DNA of 64,000 nucleotides, taken from positions 1,302,001-1,366,000 of the forward strand of contig CAVYEM010000001.1 in assembly GCA_963767635.1 (NCBI GenBank). Reading direction: 5' to 3'. Made by a program: the position numbers and the translations under genes. Positions 1 through 7,485 of the stretch are shown here, piece after piece; the first letter of the stretch is position 1; the number at the start of each line of letters is the position of its first letter. The notes beneath the pieces are model-generated. The model was not told the origin of the DNA. It ran no database searches and saw nothing but the letters and a program-made list of their open reading frames with translations. The stretch comes from CAVYEM01 sp963767635 (GTDB lineage: Bacteria > Vulcanimicrobiota > Vulcanimicrobiia > Vulcanimicrobiales > Vulcanimicrobiaceae).

Positions 1-1281
1 TCCAAGATGAGCGCGGGCACCTGCTCTTAGGGAAAGCCGTCGATTATCTGTACGGCATTCAAAACAACTTCAAGCCGATGGTCTTCGGGACACTGCTGAA
101 CAACGCGTTCGGCGCGCAGGGTGCGCGCTATCTCGAAGTTGCGCTGCGGCCGGCAGTCCATGCGCAGGTTTCGAAAAACTGGGCGCTGATGAATGCCATC
201 GGCGGGGTCGATAAACTCTGGACCAAATACACGAAGACCTTTTCGTTTGCCTGGTACGAGTTTGCGACCAATTTCCAAAACGTTTCCAAGGCGATCTTCT
301 CCCATCGCTCGACACGCTTACGAACGTGCTTACGAGCGCGGCAGGAGCACTTGGGCGGGCCGTCGTGTTCCTGAACAATCACCCAGCGATCGCCAAGGGA
401 ATCGGCGAAGGGATCTTTGGCGCGTTCGCGTTGGGTATCGCCGGCATCGGCGCAACGTCCGTGGCAGCGGCGCGAAGTATCTTCAGGTTGAACCAACAGC
501 TTACGCTGCTCAGTTTACAGGGCGGCTCCGGTGCCGGCTTCAGGGATGCAGCCGAAGGCGGAATGATCGCGCGCGGCGGCCTCATTGGCAGAGCGGGCGC
601 GGCAATCGCTGCGTTCTTTAGCGGCGGTTGGCTGCGCAGCGTTGCGCTGGCCGGCATCCTGCGCGGTGGCATTATCGGTCGCGTTCTTACGGGGTTTGCT
701 GAAGTCGGGGCCCGTGGCATTCCGATCGTCGGTTGGATCTTGGTGCGGCTACGGCGATTACGGCACTTGCAACAGTCATCAAGAAACTGCCGGATATCGT
801 GACGACGATCCACAACTGGTGGGTCAAGGATCAGTATCAAATCGGTTTCACCATCGGTACGGTGTTCGGAGCGATCGGCAAGATGCTGCAAGCGGCAATT
901 TCGGGCCTTGCATCCATGGCGGGAACTGCACTGCAAACCACGATGAGCAATGCGTGGCTGCTTATGACGCCGGGTGGACACGCGCAGCTCGCGACAATGA
1001 TTGCCTTAGCCGAACAGGCCGACGCAAAGCATTGGGCTTCAGATCGAAAACACGAAACCTTCTTAGCCGGCCTTGCAGCCGGCGTGCAGCGCGCCTATAG
1101 CGGGCCAACCAGCCCAACAATACACCTGCACATCGAAAATGTGAACGTGCAAGGCACAAAACAGGGGGCCATGGAGTTCATCAATCAGGCCGCCAATCAC
1201 GCGAAGACGGCGCTCGGAACGCTCTCGCTTGGCGCACCGCAGCGGCCGACCGTTTCCGGCCTCGTGTTTGGGAGTCCTTAG
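1..1281 (+). pseudogene. Phage tail tape-measure-like protein, 3' part, two frameshifts
   Basis: The frame is open from the window edge and continues through three successive frames: about 3-298, about 299-735 and about 735-1281. The pieces join smoothly into one protein with long alternating Gly/Ala-rich hydrophobic stretches and helices, ending in a short beta-like tail near 1120-1281. That composition and the size are typical of the C-terminal half of tape-measure proteins, which set tail length and help DNA pass the membrane. Each break behaves as a one-base deletion, near 298 and near 736. No other tail gene is visible, so the assignment rests on composition only. It could also be another large membrane-active phage or ICE protein. 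Confidence 0.45.
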
Positions 1282-1531
1282 GGCCAACGAACAAGCGTTT
1301 GGGAAAAGGCCCTAAGCGCGGCCACCCATTCCGGCCTCGATGGCAAGCCGCCTTACAAGTCGCTTGAACCGCGTGAAATCTCACCAAGGCGACGGGACCG
1401 CCTTCTCCAGTCGGCGACATATGCCGCACATGCGACCACTGCCGCGCTCCGGCGAGGCATCGCAGCCTTTTGGATAATTGGGCCGTGGCGGTAGCGGCCG
1501 AGCCATAGTAGCAGTGATACCGGATGTAGTA
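1282..1531. other. Intergenic, no recognised gene
   Basis: About 250 bases between the tape-measure-like remnant and the hicA promoter. Short open stretches exist on the plus strand (for example one ending near 1497), but none has a ribosome binding site or recognisable motif. It probably belongs to the same decaying island. Confidence 0.4.
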
Positions 1532-1560
1532 TTGAATTAAGATACCGCATATGGTATCAT
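1532..1560 (+). promoter_or_regulatory. hicAB promoter with overlapping operator palindrome
   Basis: A -35 box TTGAAT (1532-1537) and a -10 box TATCAT (1555-1560) are separated by exactly 17 bases. The spacer and -10 contain the inverted repeat GATACC-GCATAT-GGTATC (1541-1558), and another GATACC half site lies at 1516-1521. HicB-type antitoxins usually autorepress at such palindromes. The predicted transcription start falls at about 1566-1567, on the first base of the hicA ATG, so the toxin mRNA would be nearly leaderless. Confidence 0.6.
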
Positions 1561-1566
1561 GCGTGC

Positions 1567-1821
1567 ATGGGGCTCGTCGAATCCAAGCGCATCCAGCGGC
1601 TGTACGAGCAAGTCCTTTGCACGCGTAAGAATTGCGCCTACGAAGACATTGAAAATCTCTTGCTTGCACTCGGATTCACTGAGCGAAAGACGGCAGGTTC
1701 GCATATCATCTTTAAACGCGGACGCATCGCTCTTTCAATCTGAAAGCGCAAACCAGTCAAAGAGAACTATGTCGAGCAGGTGATGGCCATCGTTCAAGAG
1801 ATCGCCGCCGGCGGCGGGTAG
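1567..1821 (+). pseudogene. hicA: HicA-family mRNA interferase toxin with in-frame TGA
   Basis: From ATG 1567 the frame reads a HicA-like protein with the hallmark G-S-H-x-I-F (residues about 46-51; the His is the catalytic residue of HicA double-stranded-RNA-binding-fold toxins). It then meets TGA at 1741-1743 (codon 59) and continues in the same frame with the expected K-P-V-K-x-x-Y-V motif to TAG at 1819-1821. The break is a substitution, not an indel. The truncated 58-residue form keeps the His but lacks the last helix. hicB follows 47 bases downstream. The ATG lies at the predicted transcription start and has no ribosome binding site. Confidence 0.7.
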
Positions 1822-1868
1822 CGCTTCATTCCAACTCACGAAGCCCAACGGAACGAGAGGTACCCACA

Positions 1869-2249
1869 ATGACCGCAACAGCGACCAGAATTAAGGAGGA
1901 AGTCGAGCGCCACATGGCGCGTCCATACACAAGAGAACTGATAAAAAACGATGATGGCACATGGTTTGCTAGAATCGTTGAATTCACCGGTTGCATGAGC
2001 GAGGGTGATAACGCCGACGAAGTGATGAGAAATCTAGACGAAGCGATGGCGGCTTGGATTGAGGTTCACATAGAGGATGAGGATCCCATACCGCCTCCTC
2101 TGACGTCCGATTAATACAGCGGAAAGTTCTTAATGCGCGTCCCCCGCACGCTGCATCGAGAACTTGCGCGCCGAGCCGACCTTGAAGGAGTCAGTCTGAA
2201 TCAATACGCCCTGAGCACGTTGTCTCGCGCCGTCGGCATGAATTGCTGA
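1869..2249 (+). pseudogene. hicB: HicB-family antitoxin with in-frame TAA
   Basis: The N-terminal part (to codon 81) is a HicB-like RNase-H-fold domain, with the D-G-T-W-F-A-R-I-V-E-F segment and the F-T-G-C-M-S-E-G turn. TAA at 2112-2114 interrupts it. The same frame then continues with the standard C-terminal DNA-binding piece: G-K-F-L-M-R-V-P, an L-H-R-E-L-A helix, and S-L-N-Q-Y, ending at TGA 2247-2249. The alternative start at ATG 1914 has a strong AAGGAGGA at 1893-1900. Without the C-terminal ribbon-helix-like part the protein could bind toxin but probably not the operator. Both members of the pair therefore carry a nonsense codon. Confidence 0.7.
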
Positions 2250-2264
2250 AAGGGATGAGATTTA

Positions 2265-2522
2265 ATGGCAACAAGTAAAAAGATTGCGAAAAAAGCGTCC
2301 AGACAACTTCGTAACGGCAAAACGTTCGCTGAACGTGAAGTCGCGGGGAGCGCTCTTCGCCAAGCGCGCCGCAAGAACTTGCTCGTCGAAGAACGAAGGT
2401 TTGTAGGAGAACGACTAGGCGATAAAAAGCGACATTTAGCGCCACGCAAAAAACCTCGTCTTTTCTGGGACCGGGGGAGTTGTGTGGCGCTGCGGATCTT
2501 TTGGATTGTTCGTAGGGGTTAG
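2265..2522 (+). CDS. Small basic hypothetical protein
   Basis: 85 residues from ATG 2265, preceded by GAAAGGGATG-like purine-rich sequence. The first 36 or so residues are rich in Lys, Arg, Ala and Ser (starting M-A-T-S-K-K-I-A-K-K-A), resembling small basic proteins that often accompany mobile elements. The C-terminal part looks less protein-like, so the true 3' end may be uncertain. It lies directly after hicB on the same strand and is more A-rich than its neighbours. No function assigned. Confidence 0.35.
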   Translation: MATSKKIAKKASRQLRNGKTFAEREVAGSALRQARRKNLLVEERRFVGERLGDKKRHLAPRKKPRLFWDRGSCVALRIFWIVRRG

Positions 2523-2711
2523 GCGTTAGTCTGGGTGTTTGAATGCTGCAGCATTTTATCGGCGTCAGCGCTACAGCGCTTTCGCTCTGTTTCCTGCCGA
2601 CTTAAAACTTCGGACACGTCTGGAACCGCCACTTTAACCGAAGGGCGGTTAGGGATCTCCAAACGGGTCGTTTTAATACCGCGTTAGCGTCAACGGGTTC
2701 ACCGTTGCACT

Positions 2712-2882
2712 TCAAAGATCTTCTAAGAATTCTTGCAGTTCGCGGCCTGCTGACCGCATCTGATCGAGATGCTGTTCTAAGGCGGTTAAGTGAAGGTCAA
2801 GTCGTCGGGCGCGACTCGCCTCCTCTGGAAAAGGAATAACGTTGTTGTGCACCGCTTGTGTGCCCTCTGGCGGTTCCGTCAT
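2712..2882 (-). CDS. FPEE-motif small protein A (56 aa)
   Basis: This short minus-strand frame runs from ATG 2882 to TGA 2712. It encodes V-H-N-N-V-I-P-F-P-E-E-A-S-R-A-R-R-L-D-L followed by a predicted amphipathic helix. The N-[VL]-[IV]-x-F-P-E-E-x-[ST]-R-x-R-R-L core is shared with the proteins at 2897-3115 and 3538-3951, which is the evidence that it is real. It begins 15 bases after the stop of the preceding paralogue, so it is probably translated from the same mRNA. Function unknown; the Arg-rich segment plus helix suggests a small nucleic-acid- or protein-binding factor. Confidence 0.55.
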   Translation of the reverse strand: MTEPPEGTQAVHNNVIPFPEEASRARRLDLHLTALEQHLDQMRSAGRELQEFLEDL

Positions 2883-2896
2883 GTCGTCACGCTTTA

Positions 2897-3115
2897 CTAC
2901 GGATCGGTTAGATGATCGGATTGCCGCGCTGGAGAGCGTGGCAAAAGCGAACAGTCATTCGATTGACGCCCTGCTCGCAATTCTTCAAGACGCTCAAGCG
3001 CTTGGTGGGCCTGCTCTCTCGATGATCGCAGCGCTTCGACGGCAAGGTCTAGCCGCCGCTCGCGAGTTGCTTCCTCTGGAAAACGAATAAGATTGTCACC
3101 CATTGGCCGTCCCAT
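2897..3115 (-). CDS. FPEE-motif small protein B (72 aa)
   Basis: Second member of the tandem family. Residues 7-22 read D-N-L-I-R-F-P-E-E-A-T-R-E-R-R-L, then a helix with heptad-like Leu spacing and a polar tail. It overlaps the 3' end of the upstream gene by 20 bases, which suggests coupled translation. The opposite strand also has an open frame here (2842-3090), but the motif shared with two neighbours favours the minus strand. Its tail runs to the stop at 2897, and the next paralogue starts at 2882. Function unknown. Confidence 0.55.
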   Translation of the reverse strand: MGRPMGDNLIRFPEEATRERRLDLAVEALRSSREQAHQALERLEELRAGRQSNDCSLLPRSPARQSDHLTDP

Positions 3116-3392
3116 TCGAGGTTACTGCTATGGCGCCGATGGTGTCGCTGGCTGACCGAGCCGCTTCACGAATTTCGTTTTCGATTTTGGTGCGGGCAGA
3201 CGAAATCTCAGCGTCGAGGTTGTCCGCAATCGAAGTGCTGAACGGGTTCGCTACGACAGATAACGCTGATTGAACACCAAGGTCAAACGCTGCGGCAAAA
3301 ACCGCATAGAAGAGACTACCAGTGAAGTCCTCGTGCGAGAGCACGTCATGGCTCTGGACGCGATCTAGCGCCTCTCTAAAGGCGTCCCCCAC
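3096..3392 (-). CDS. Hypothetical protein, possibly the 3' part of a longer frameshifted gene
   Basis: 98 residues from GTG 3392, mostly helical, with a central Ala/Phe-rich segment (F-Y-A-V-F-A-A-A-F-D-L-G-V). The frame stays open upstream of 3392 to about 3532 and reads plausible acidic sequence (N-E-S-Q-A-S-L-E-E-N-D-S-E-S), but has no start codon there. The small ORF at 3413-3541, with a good start and ribosome binding site, runs into this stretch in another frame. One frameshift near 3470 would therefore merge them into a protein of about 148 residues. Function unknown. Confidence 0.4.
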   Translation of the reverse strand: MGDAFREALDRVQSHDVLSHEDFTGSLFYAVFAAAFDLGVQSALSVVANPFSTSIADNLDAEISSARTKIENEIREAARSASDTIGAIAVTSNGTANG

Positions 3393-3412
3393 GCATATTG
3401 CGACATCGACCG

Positions 3413-3541
3413 CTACGCTTTCGCTATCATTCTCTTCAAGACTCGCCTGACTTTCGTTTGGCGAAGCCAGTAGCCGATTGCGGAATCGACGGCGCCTTTT
3501 GAGATAGCCGGCTCGGGCGCTGTCGTGATCTTAGTGGTCAT
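3413..3541 (-). CDS. Small ORF with strong RBS, possible 5' part of the 3096-3392 gene
   Basis: 42 residues from ATG 3541, beginning M-T-T-K-I-T-T-A-P-E-P-A-I-S-K-G. AGAGGAAACC just upstream is a good ribosome binding site, and the ATG overlaps the stop of the 3538-3951 gene (ATGA), a translational-coupling arrangement. The C-terminal part after about residue 28 is very basic and may be out of frame (see 3096-3392). Function unknown. Confidence 0.4.
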   Translation of the reverse strand: MTTKITTAPEPAISKGAVDSAIGYWLRQTKVRRVLKRMIAKA

Positions 3542-3951
3542 GGTTTCCTCTTTCTTTTCGGTGTAAACGAATCGTTCAGACGACGGAGACTGCGATTTTT
3601 CCGGAGCGCCCGGCGATTGATTTTTGGGCGCTCACGGCTTTCTCGCTTCCTTTCCGATTCCAAAACCGGGGCGGTTGCAGACTGCATTGATTTCCGGTCT
3701 AAATGCTGTTGGCGTAGACGTTCCGCTTCAGCCAATGCCGCCTCCGCCTCTGCAACGGCGATCTGCAGGCGACGCCGACGCGTGAATTCCTCGGGAAATT
3801 GTACGACATTGTTTGCAGGGGCTGCGGCAGTTGAATGGTTGTCTTGAGCGCTTAGACCGCGTCGACGTTCAAGGCGAGAAAGCGCCTCCGAAGCGGAAGC
3901 CAGCAGTACTTCGATGCGCGTGAGGGGTTCGAGCGGGAGCGGGTCTTTCAT
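3538..3951 (-). CDS. FPEE-motif protein C (137 aa), long member
   Basis: Longest of the three tandem paralogues. An N-terminal helix (residues about 8-30) is followed by N-N-V-V-Q-F-P-E-E-F-T-R-R-R-R-L and an Ala/Glu-rich coiled-coil-like helix (about 62-85). A strongly basic tail ends in K-R-K-R-K-P. It is the first gene after the integrase on the same strand, 38 bases downstream of the integrase stop, and its stop overlaps the next start. The basic tail suggests DNA or RNA contact. No family assigned. Confidence 0.55.
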   Translation of the reverse strand: MKDPLPLEPLTRIEVLLASASEALSRLERRRGLSAQDNHSTAAAPANNVVQFPEEFTRRRRLQIAVAEAEAALAEAERLRQQHLDRKSMQSATAPVLESERKRESRERPKINRRALRKNRSLRRLNDSFTPKRKRKP

Positions 3952-3989
3952 TTCGTGATTCCTTTGCGGAGCGTGGGTTATCGTCGGTT

Positions 3990-4956
3990 TTACGCGACGA
4001 TGCTACTGAGCGCGATATCGTCGAACGCTTGAGCGGGTCGAACGTATCCCATGAGCACCGAAAGCGAACGATGCCGCGTGGTGCGGGCGATCGCGTCGAG
4101 CGATACCTTTGCTCGCGCAGCGGACGTGACGAATCCGGCGCGCAGCGAATGGCCCGAAAAGTCACCCGCGACTTTTGCCTTGAGCGGCAAGTCGGCGAAC
4201 AAGGTTCGCGACGTCGCGGCCGTCGATGCCGTGGCCGGTTAGTTCGCGCCGAAACGTTAAGGATTGAAACACCGGCCCGGACGATATGCCGGCGGCCTGG
4301 AGATAGCGGCGGAGTGCACGCGCGGCGCAAAGGCTCGTATTTGGAACGAACGGCACGGCGACTTCTTGGCCGGCGCCGGTTTGGTCGGTTTTCGATTGCC
4401 GAATGATGATGAGCAGCCCGCGCTTATCGAAGCGCAGATCCTCAACGCGCAAGGCGGCAAGCTCGGCGCGGCGTAGTGCCGCTGCGAATCCCAGCAGAAG
4501 AAGCGCGCGATCGCGGAGCGCCGCAATGCCTTCGCCGTCGACGGCGAGCAACATGGCGCGAAGAACATCAAGCGTAACGGCATCCTTGCGATGCGTAGCG
4601 GTGCCTTTCGTGCGCGTGATGCCCCGCAGTACCTCACGGACGATCGGATGCGCTGTGGGCGATTCTAGGCCGCTTTTCCGGTGCGCCACGGAGATTGCGG
4701 CGAGCCGCTGACGGATCGTCGAGACTTTTGCGCGTTCGGCAAGCGCGGTGATATAGAGTACAACGGTCTGCGGTGAAGCCGGATACGCCGTCAATCGCTG
4801 CGCCGAGCAAAACGTCCGAAAATCACGAAGCGCCGACGCATAAGCGATACGCGTATTCGGAGCCTGGGCGTTCTCGGCGTAGGACCGCGCGCGTTCGACC
4901 ATTTGCGCGGACAGCGCACGGTTATCGGCGCTAGCGACGGGAGCGGGGAGATGCAA
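3990..4956 (-). pseudogene. Phage/ICE-type tyrosine recombinase (integrase), one frameshift
   Basis: From about 4956 (TTG; several internal ATGs possible) the N-terminal SAM-like core-binding domain is followed by the catalytic domain. It has the first Arg (A-A-L-R-R-A-E) and Lys (R-Q-S-K-T-D), and the frame ends early at 4162. The remaining catalytic part lies in another frame: G-H-S-L-R-A-G-F (His-x-x-Arg), T-R-H-R-S and the Tyr in L-M-G-Y-V-R-P, ending at 3990. Removing one A from the AAAA run (4173-4176 on the plus strand) restores G-K-V-A-G-D-F-S-G-H-S-L-R. So it is either a dead integrase or a consensus error. It heads the small-gene operon 3951-2712. Confidence 0.8.
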
Positions 4957-5049
4957 TACTGGAGGGGGTCATCGGAACGATCCTTTCCGCTGGCACGGCC
5001 TCGGCGGCCTAACCCACCGCTGGGGCCTTTGCGTGCATGATACTACTTT

Positions 5050-5826
5050 ATGCTACTGCACCCTTATCGGAAATATCAGATGATCGCATTGGATGCTGCT
5101 CTGGAATTTTGGCTGCACGACCGCTCCACGGAAAACCTGGATCGCCTCGTGGCGCAGTATGGATACCTGCGCGTGCGCGCGGCCAAAAAATTCGTGCGTC
5201 CCGGAATGGAACGCGCCGATTTGGAACAAATCGCGGCCATCGGCCTCGTCAAAGCCTGCAAACGGTATGATGCGCGGCTGGGTACGCCGTTCGAGGCGTT
5301 TGCGTGGCTGTTCATCGTGGGCGAACTCATGCACTACGTGCGCGACCACGAACGCTTAGTGCGGCCGCCGCGCAAGTTGCGAGAGCTCGACCGCCTCGCT
5401 CAAGAGACTACGGATGCCTTGATCCTCGAATTGGGACGAGAACCCTCGCGTGATGAAGTCGCGCGCCGCGCGGGAGTCACCGGCGGCGAGCTCGGCGAGG
5501 CTCTTCTCTATCGCGAACAAGCGACGCCGCACTCCATCGATGCACTTGCGCCCCATCAGATGCGTCCACACAGCTACACCCTCGACCAACGTGACGATCG
5601 AATCGTGATAGAGTCCGCTCTGTCGCACTTAACGCAGACCGAGCGTACGATCATCTTGGGCTTGTACGCTGCGGGCTACAGCCAATGCGAACTCGCGAAA
5701 CGCATGGGATACTCGCGGCGCCATGTTTCGCGACTGCATCGCACGGCGTTGAACAAAATGAAGGTAAACCTGAGTCCGGGTCAATGCGCGCGCGGGCACT
5801 CTAGTCCGTGCCAAGCAATTTTATAG
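5050..5826 (+). CDS. RNA polymerase sigma factor, sigma-70 family (group 3, SigB/F/WhiG-like)
   Basis: 258 residues from ATG 5050; ATG 5089 is an alternative start. Region 2 spans about residues 25-105 and includes the E-Q-I-A-A-I-G-L-V-K-A core-binding helix (R-A-D-L-E-Q-I-A) and the F-x-x-F-A-W-x-x-I-x-G-E-x segment. Region 3 is about 115-170. Region 4 is about 185-245 with a helix-turn-helix (Y-S-Q-C-E-L-A-K-R-M-G-Y-S-R-R-H-V-S-R). It lies 10 bases upstream of the pilin gene on the same strand, so it may drive the pilus operon or be co-transcribed with it. No anti-sigma factor is adjacent; the only STAS protein is at 28781. Confidence 0.85.
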   Translation: MLLHPYRKYQMIALDAALEFWLHDRSTENLDRLVAQYGYLRVRAAKKFVRPGMERADLEQIAAIGLVKACKRYDARLGTPFEAFAWLFIVGELMHYVRDHERLVRPPRKLRELDRLAQETTDALILELGREPSRDEVARRAGVTGGELGEALLYREQATPHSIDALAPHQMRPHSYTLDQRDDRIVIESALSHLTQTERTIILGLYAAGYSQCELAKRMGYSRRHVSRLHRTALNKMKVNLSPGQCARGHSSPCQAIL

Positions 5827-5835
5827 GAGAAGAAC

Positions 5836-6282
5836 ATGAAGCATCAGCGCGGATTTACCCTCTTGGAAATGATGGTCGTCGTAGCCATCATTGCGGTTCT
5901 CGCCGGCGTGTTGATACCAAACTTCACCAGAGCTCGCGCGCAGGCAGCCACGTCTGCCTGCATGGCAAACGAAAAGGCCATCGCCACAGCCTTGGAATTG
6001 TATTTCACGGATCATCAAACGTACCCCGCGAGCGGACCCGTGAATGCCGCATTCATCACGACGATGAGCGGTTACATGAACCAGATTCCAATCGACCCGA
6101 CGGTCGGATCCGGCAAGTATTACGACTATGCGACTGCGACGACGGGCGGAGTGACCACGTATTCGATTACGTGTCCCGGTTCTCACGATCCGAACACGCT
6201 CATGACGATCACGGGCGGCAGCGCTACGACGAATACCAAAGTGCAGTACGATAACCAAAACGGTTTCAGCACGACCCCATAA
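5836..6282 (+). CDS. Type IV pilin / type II pseudopilin-like protein
   Basis: 148 residues with a short basic leader M-K-H-Q-R-G, the prepilin peptidase site G|F-T-L-L-E-M (Glu5 of the mature protein present) and the hydrophobic helix M-V-V-V-A-I-I-A-V-L-A-G-V-L-I. The C-terminal domain resembles GspG-like major pseudopilins, with an S-G-K-Y-Y-D-Y-A element. AGGAGAAGAAC precedes the ATG. The adjacent prepilin peptidase (7482) and PilMNOPQ make a surface pilus subunit likely. The two Cys in the mature domain (about residues 42 and 115) could form a disulfide, which fits the CcdA-like gene that follows. Confidence 0.85.
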   Translation: MKHQRGFTLLEMMVVVAIIAVLAGVLIPNFTRARAQAATSACMANEKAIATALELYFTDHQTYPASGPVNAAFITTMSGYMNQIPIDPTVGSGKYYDYATATTGGVTTYSITCPGSHDPNTLMTITGGSATTNTKVQYDNQNGFSTTP

Positions 6283-6286
6283 CGCA

Positions 6287-6949
6287 ATGTTCGATCCGAT
6301 CTCGCAGGGGCTCGCAGCGGCGGGCTCTCAGAACCTTCGTGCCTTTCCCCTCGTATTTGCCGCCGGCGCGCTCACGAGCGTAGGGCCCTGCGTTGCTCCG
6401 CGCTTCATCGCGGTGGCCAGTTTGACGGCGAACCGGTCGCATCGAGAAGGAACCTGCGTGCTTGCGTACTTCGTGGTCGGCCTGGTGACGGTGTATGCCG
6501 CGTTTGGAGCATCGGTCTCGATGCTGCCGCGCGCCGCAACTTTTTCGACGATCGTGTATGCGGTGGTTGCAGCCTGCCTAGCGTGGGCGGGAGTACGACG
6601 GCTTTGGAAATCGTCGCCGGCGTGCATGCATTCCGAGGAATCGCAGCCCGTATGCGGCGCCGGCGCGCCGTTTCTTCTTGGCGCATCGTTCGGGTTGGTG
6701 TTGTCCCCCTGCTGCACGCCGGTCGTGGCCGGCATTCTTACGTACTCGGCCGCTGCCGGCACTCCGTTGTACGGCAGCGCACTGCTTGCATGTTTTGCCC
6801 TTGGGCATGCTTTGCCGATCTTCGGCGCCGGTGCAGGTTCGCGTGGATTGAGCTCGCTGCTCCTGCGCGATGACGTTCGCCAAGCCGCTTGCGTTATGAG
6901 CGCGACGCTGATGTTGTCACTCGCCGCATACTATGCGGTGCTCGTATGA
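6287..6949 (+). CDS. CcdA/DsbD-type membrane electron-transfer protein
   Basis: 220 residues, about six hydrophobic segments, with paired Cys motifs G-P-C-V-A-P (around residue 35) and S-P-C-C-T-P (around residue 143). These are the redox pair characteristic of CcdA/DsbD transmembrane domains, which pass electrons from cytoplasmic thioredoxin to extracytoplasmic thiol proteins. Placement right after a pilin containing two Cys suggests a role in pilin or assembly-protein disulfide handling; cytochrome c maturation is the usual alternative. It overlaps the next gene by ATGA at 6946-6949. Confidence 0.8.
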   Translation: MFDPISQGLAAAGSQNLRAFPLVFAAGALTSVGPCVAPRFIAVASLTANRSHREGTCVLAYFVVGLVTVYAAFGASVSMLPRAATFSTIVYAVVAACLAWAGVRRLWKSSPACMHSEESQPVCGAGAPFLLGASFGLVLSPCCTPVVAGILTYSAAAGTPLYGSALLACFALGHALPIFGAGAGSRGLSSLLLRDDVRQAACVMSATLMLSLAAYYAVLV

Positions 6950-7485
6950 AGAGCGCCTTTTCCCGCTCGCGCCGCTTTGCCATAGCGGCGATTGCTCTAT
7001 CGGCGGCCACAGTGCTGTTTCGGTCGCAAGTTGCCGCGTCACTTGTGGTGCGTGGAGACGACTTGCTCTATCGGTCGCAAAGGAGCGCGGCCCTCGTGCA
7101 CTACGCGCGCGCACTCGCGCTGGATCCAAGGTCTGCTATCGCCGTAGATCGCTATGCGTTCGTGTCCATGGAGGGCCACACGCATGCGGCCATGCAGTCG
7201 TGCATCCGGGTAACCAGCGCCTATCTCTCGGCGAACTCACCGGACGCAACTATCCTGACGGACCGGGCGATGTGCAATCTCGTGGAGCGGCGCTATGCGC
7301 TTGCGAGGCGAGACTTTGTAGCAGCCGCGCGGCAGTCCGGGGATGCGCGCAGTTACGTCTTTGCAGGCTGGTGCGCAAAACGACTGGGAGATGACAACGG
7401 CGCACGAAGCTTGTGGCGCCGCGCGTTGTCGGTAGAGCCGCATTACTTGCCGGCGCTGACCGCACTGGGGCAGAAGATCAGATGA
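6946..7485 (+). CDS. Membrane-anchored TPR-like protein of the pilus locus
   Basis: About 179 residues from ATG 6946. An N-terminal transmembrane or signal helix (residues 10-32) is followed by three to four TPR-like helix pairs, including the A-L-V-H-Y-A-R-A-L-A-L-D-P and A-R-S-L-W-R-R-A-L-S-V-E-P-H-Y-L-P units. Start and stop overlap both neighbours by four bases, so it is co-translated with ccdA-like and pilD. It may act as a PilF-like or general assembly scaffold, but no specific family is recognised. Confidence 0.65.
   Translation: MKSAFSRSRRFAIAAIALSAATVLFRSQVAASLVVRGDDLLYRSQRSAALVHYARALALDPRSAIAVDRYAFVSMEGHTHAAMQSCIRVTSAYLSANSPDATILTDRAMCNLVERRYALARRDFVAAARQSGDARSYVFAGWCAKRLGDDNGARSLWRRALSVEPHYLPALTALGQKIR

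Noticed and set aside
2842..3090. Plus-strand ORF with coiled-coil-like sequence
   Set aside because: The opposite strand carries two members of the FPEE family with a motif shared by a third gene; the plus frame has no such support.
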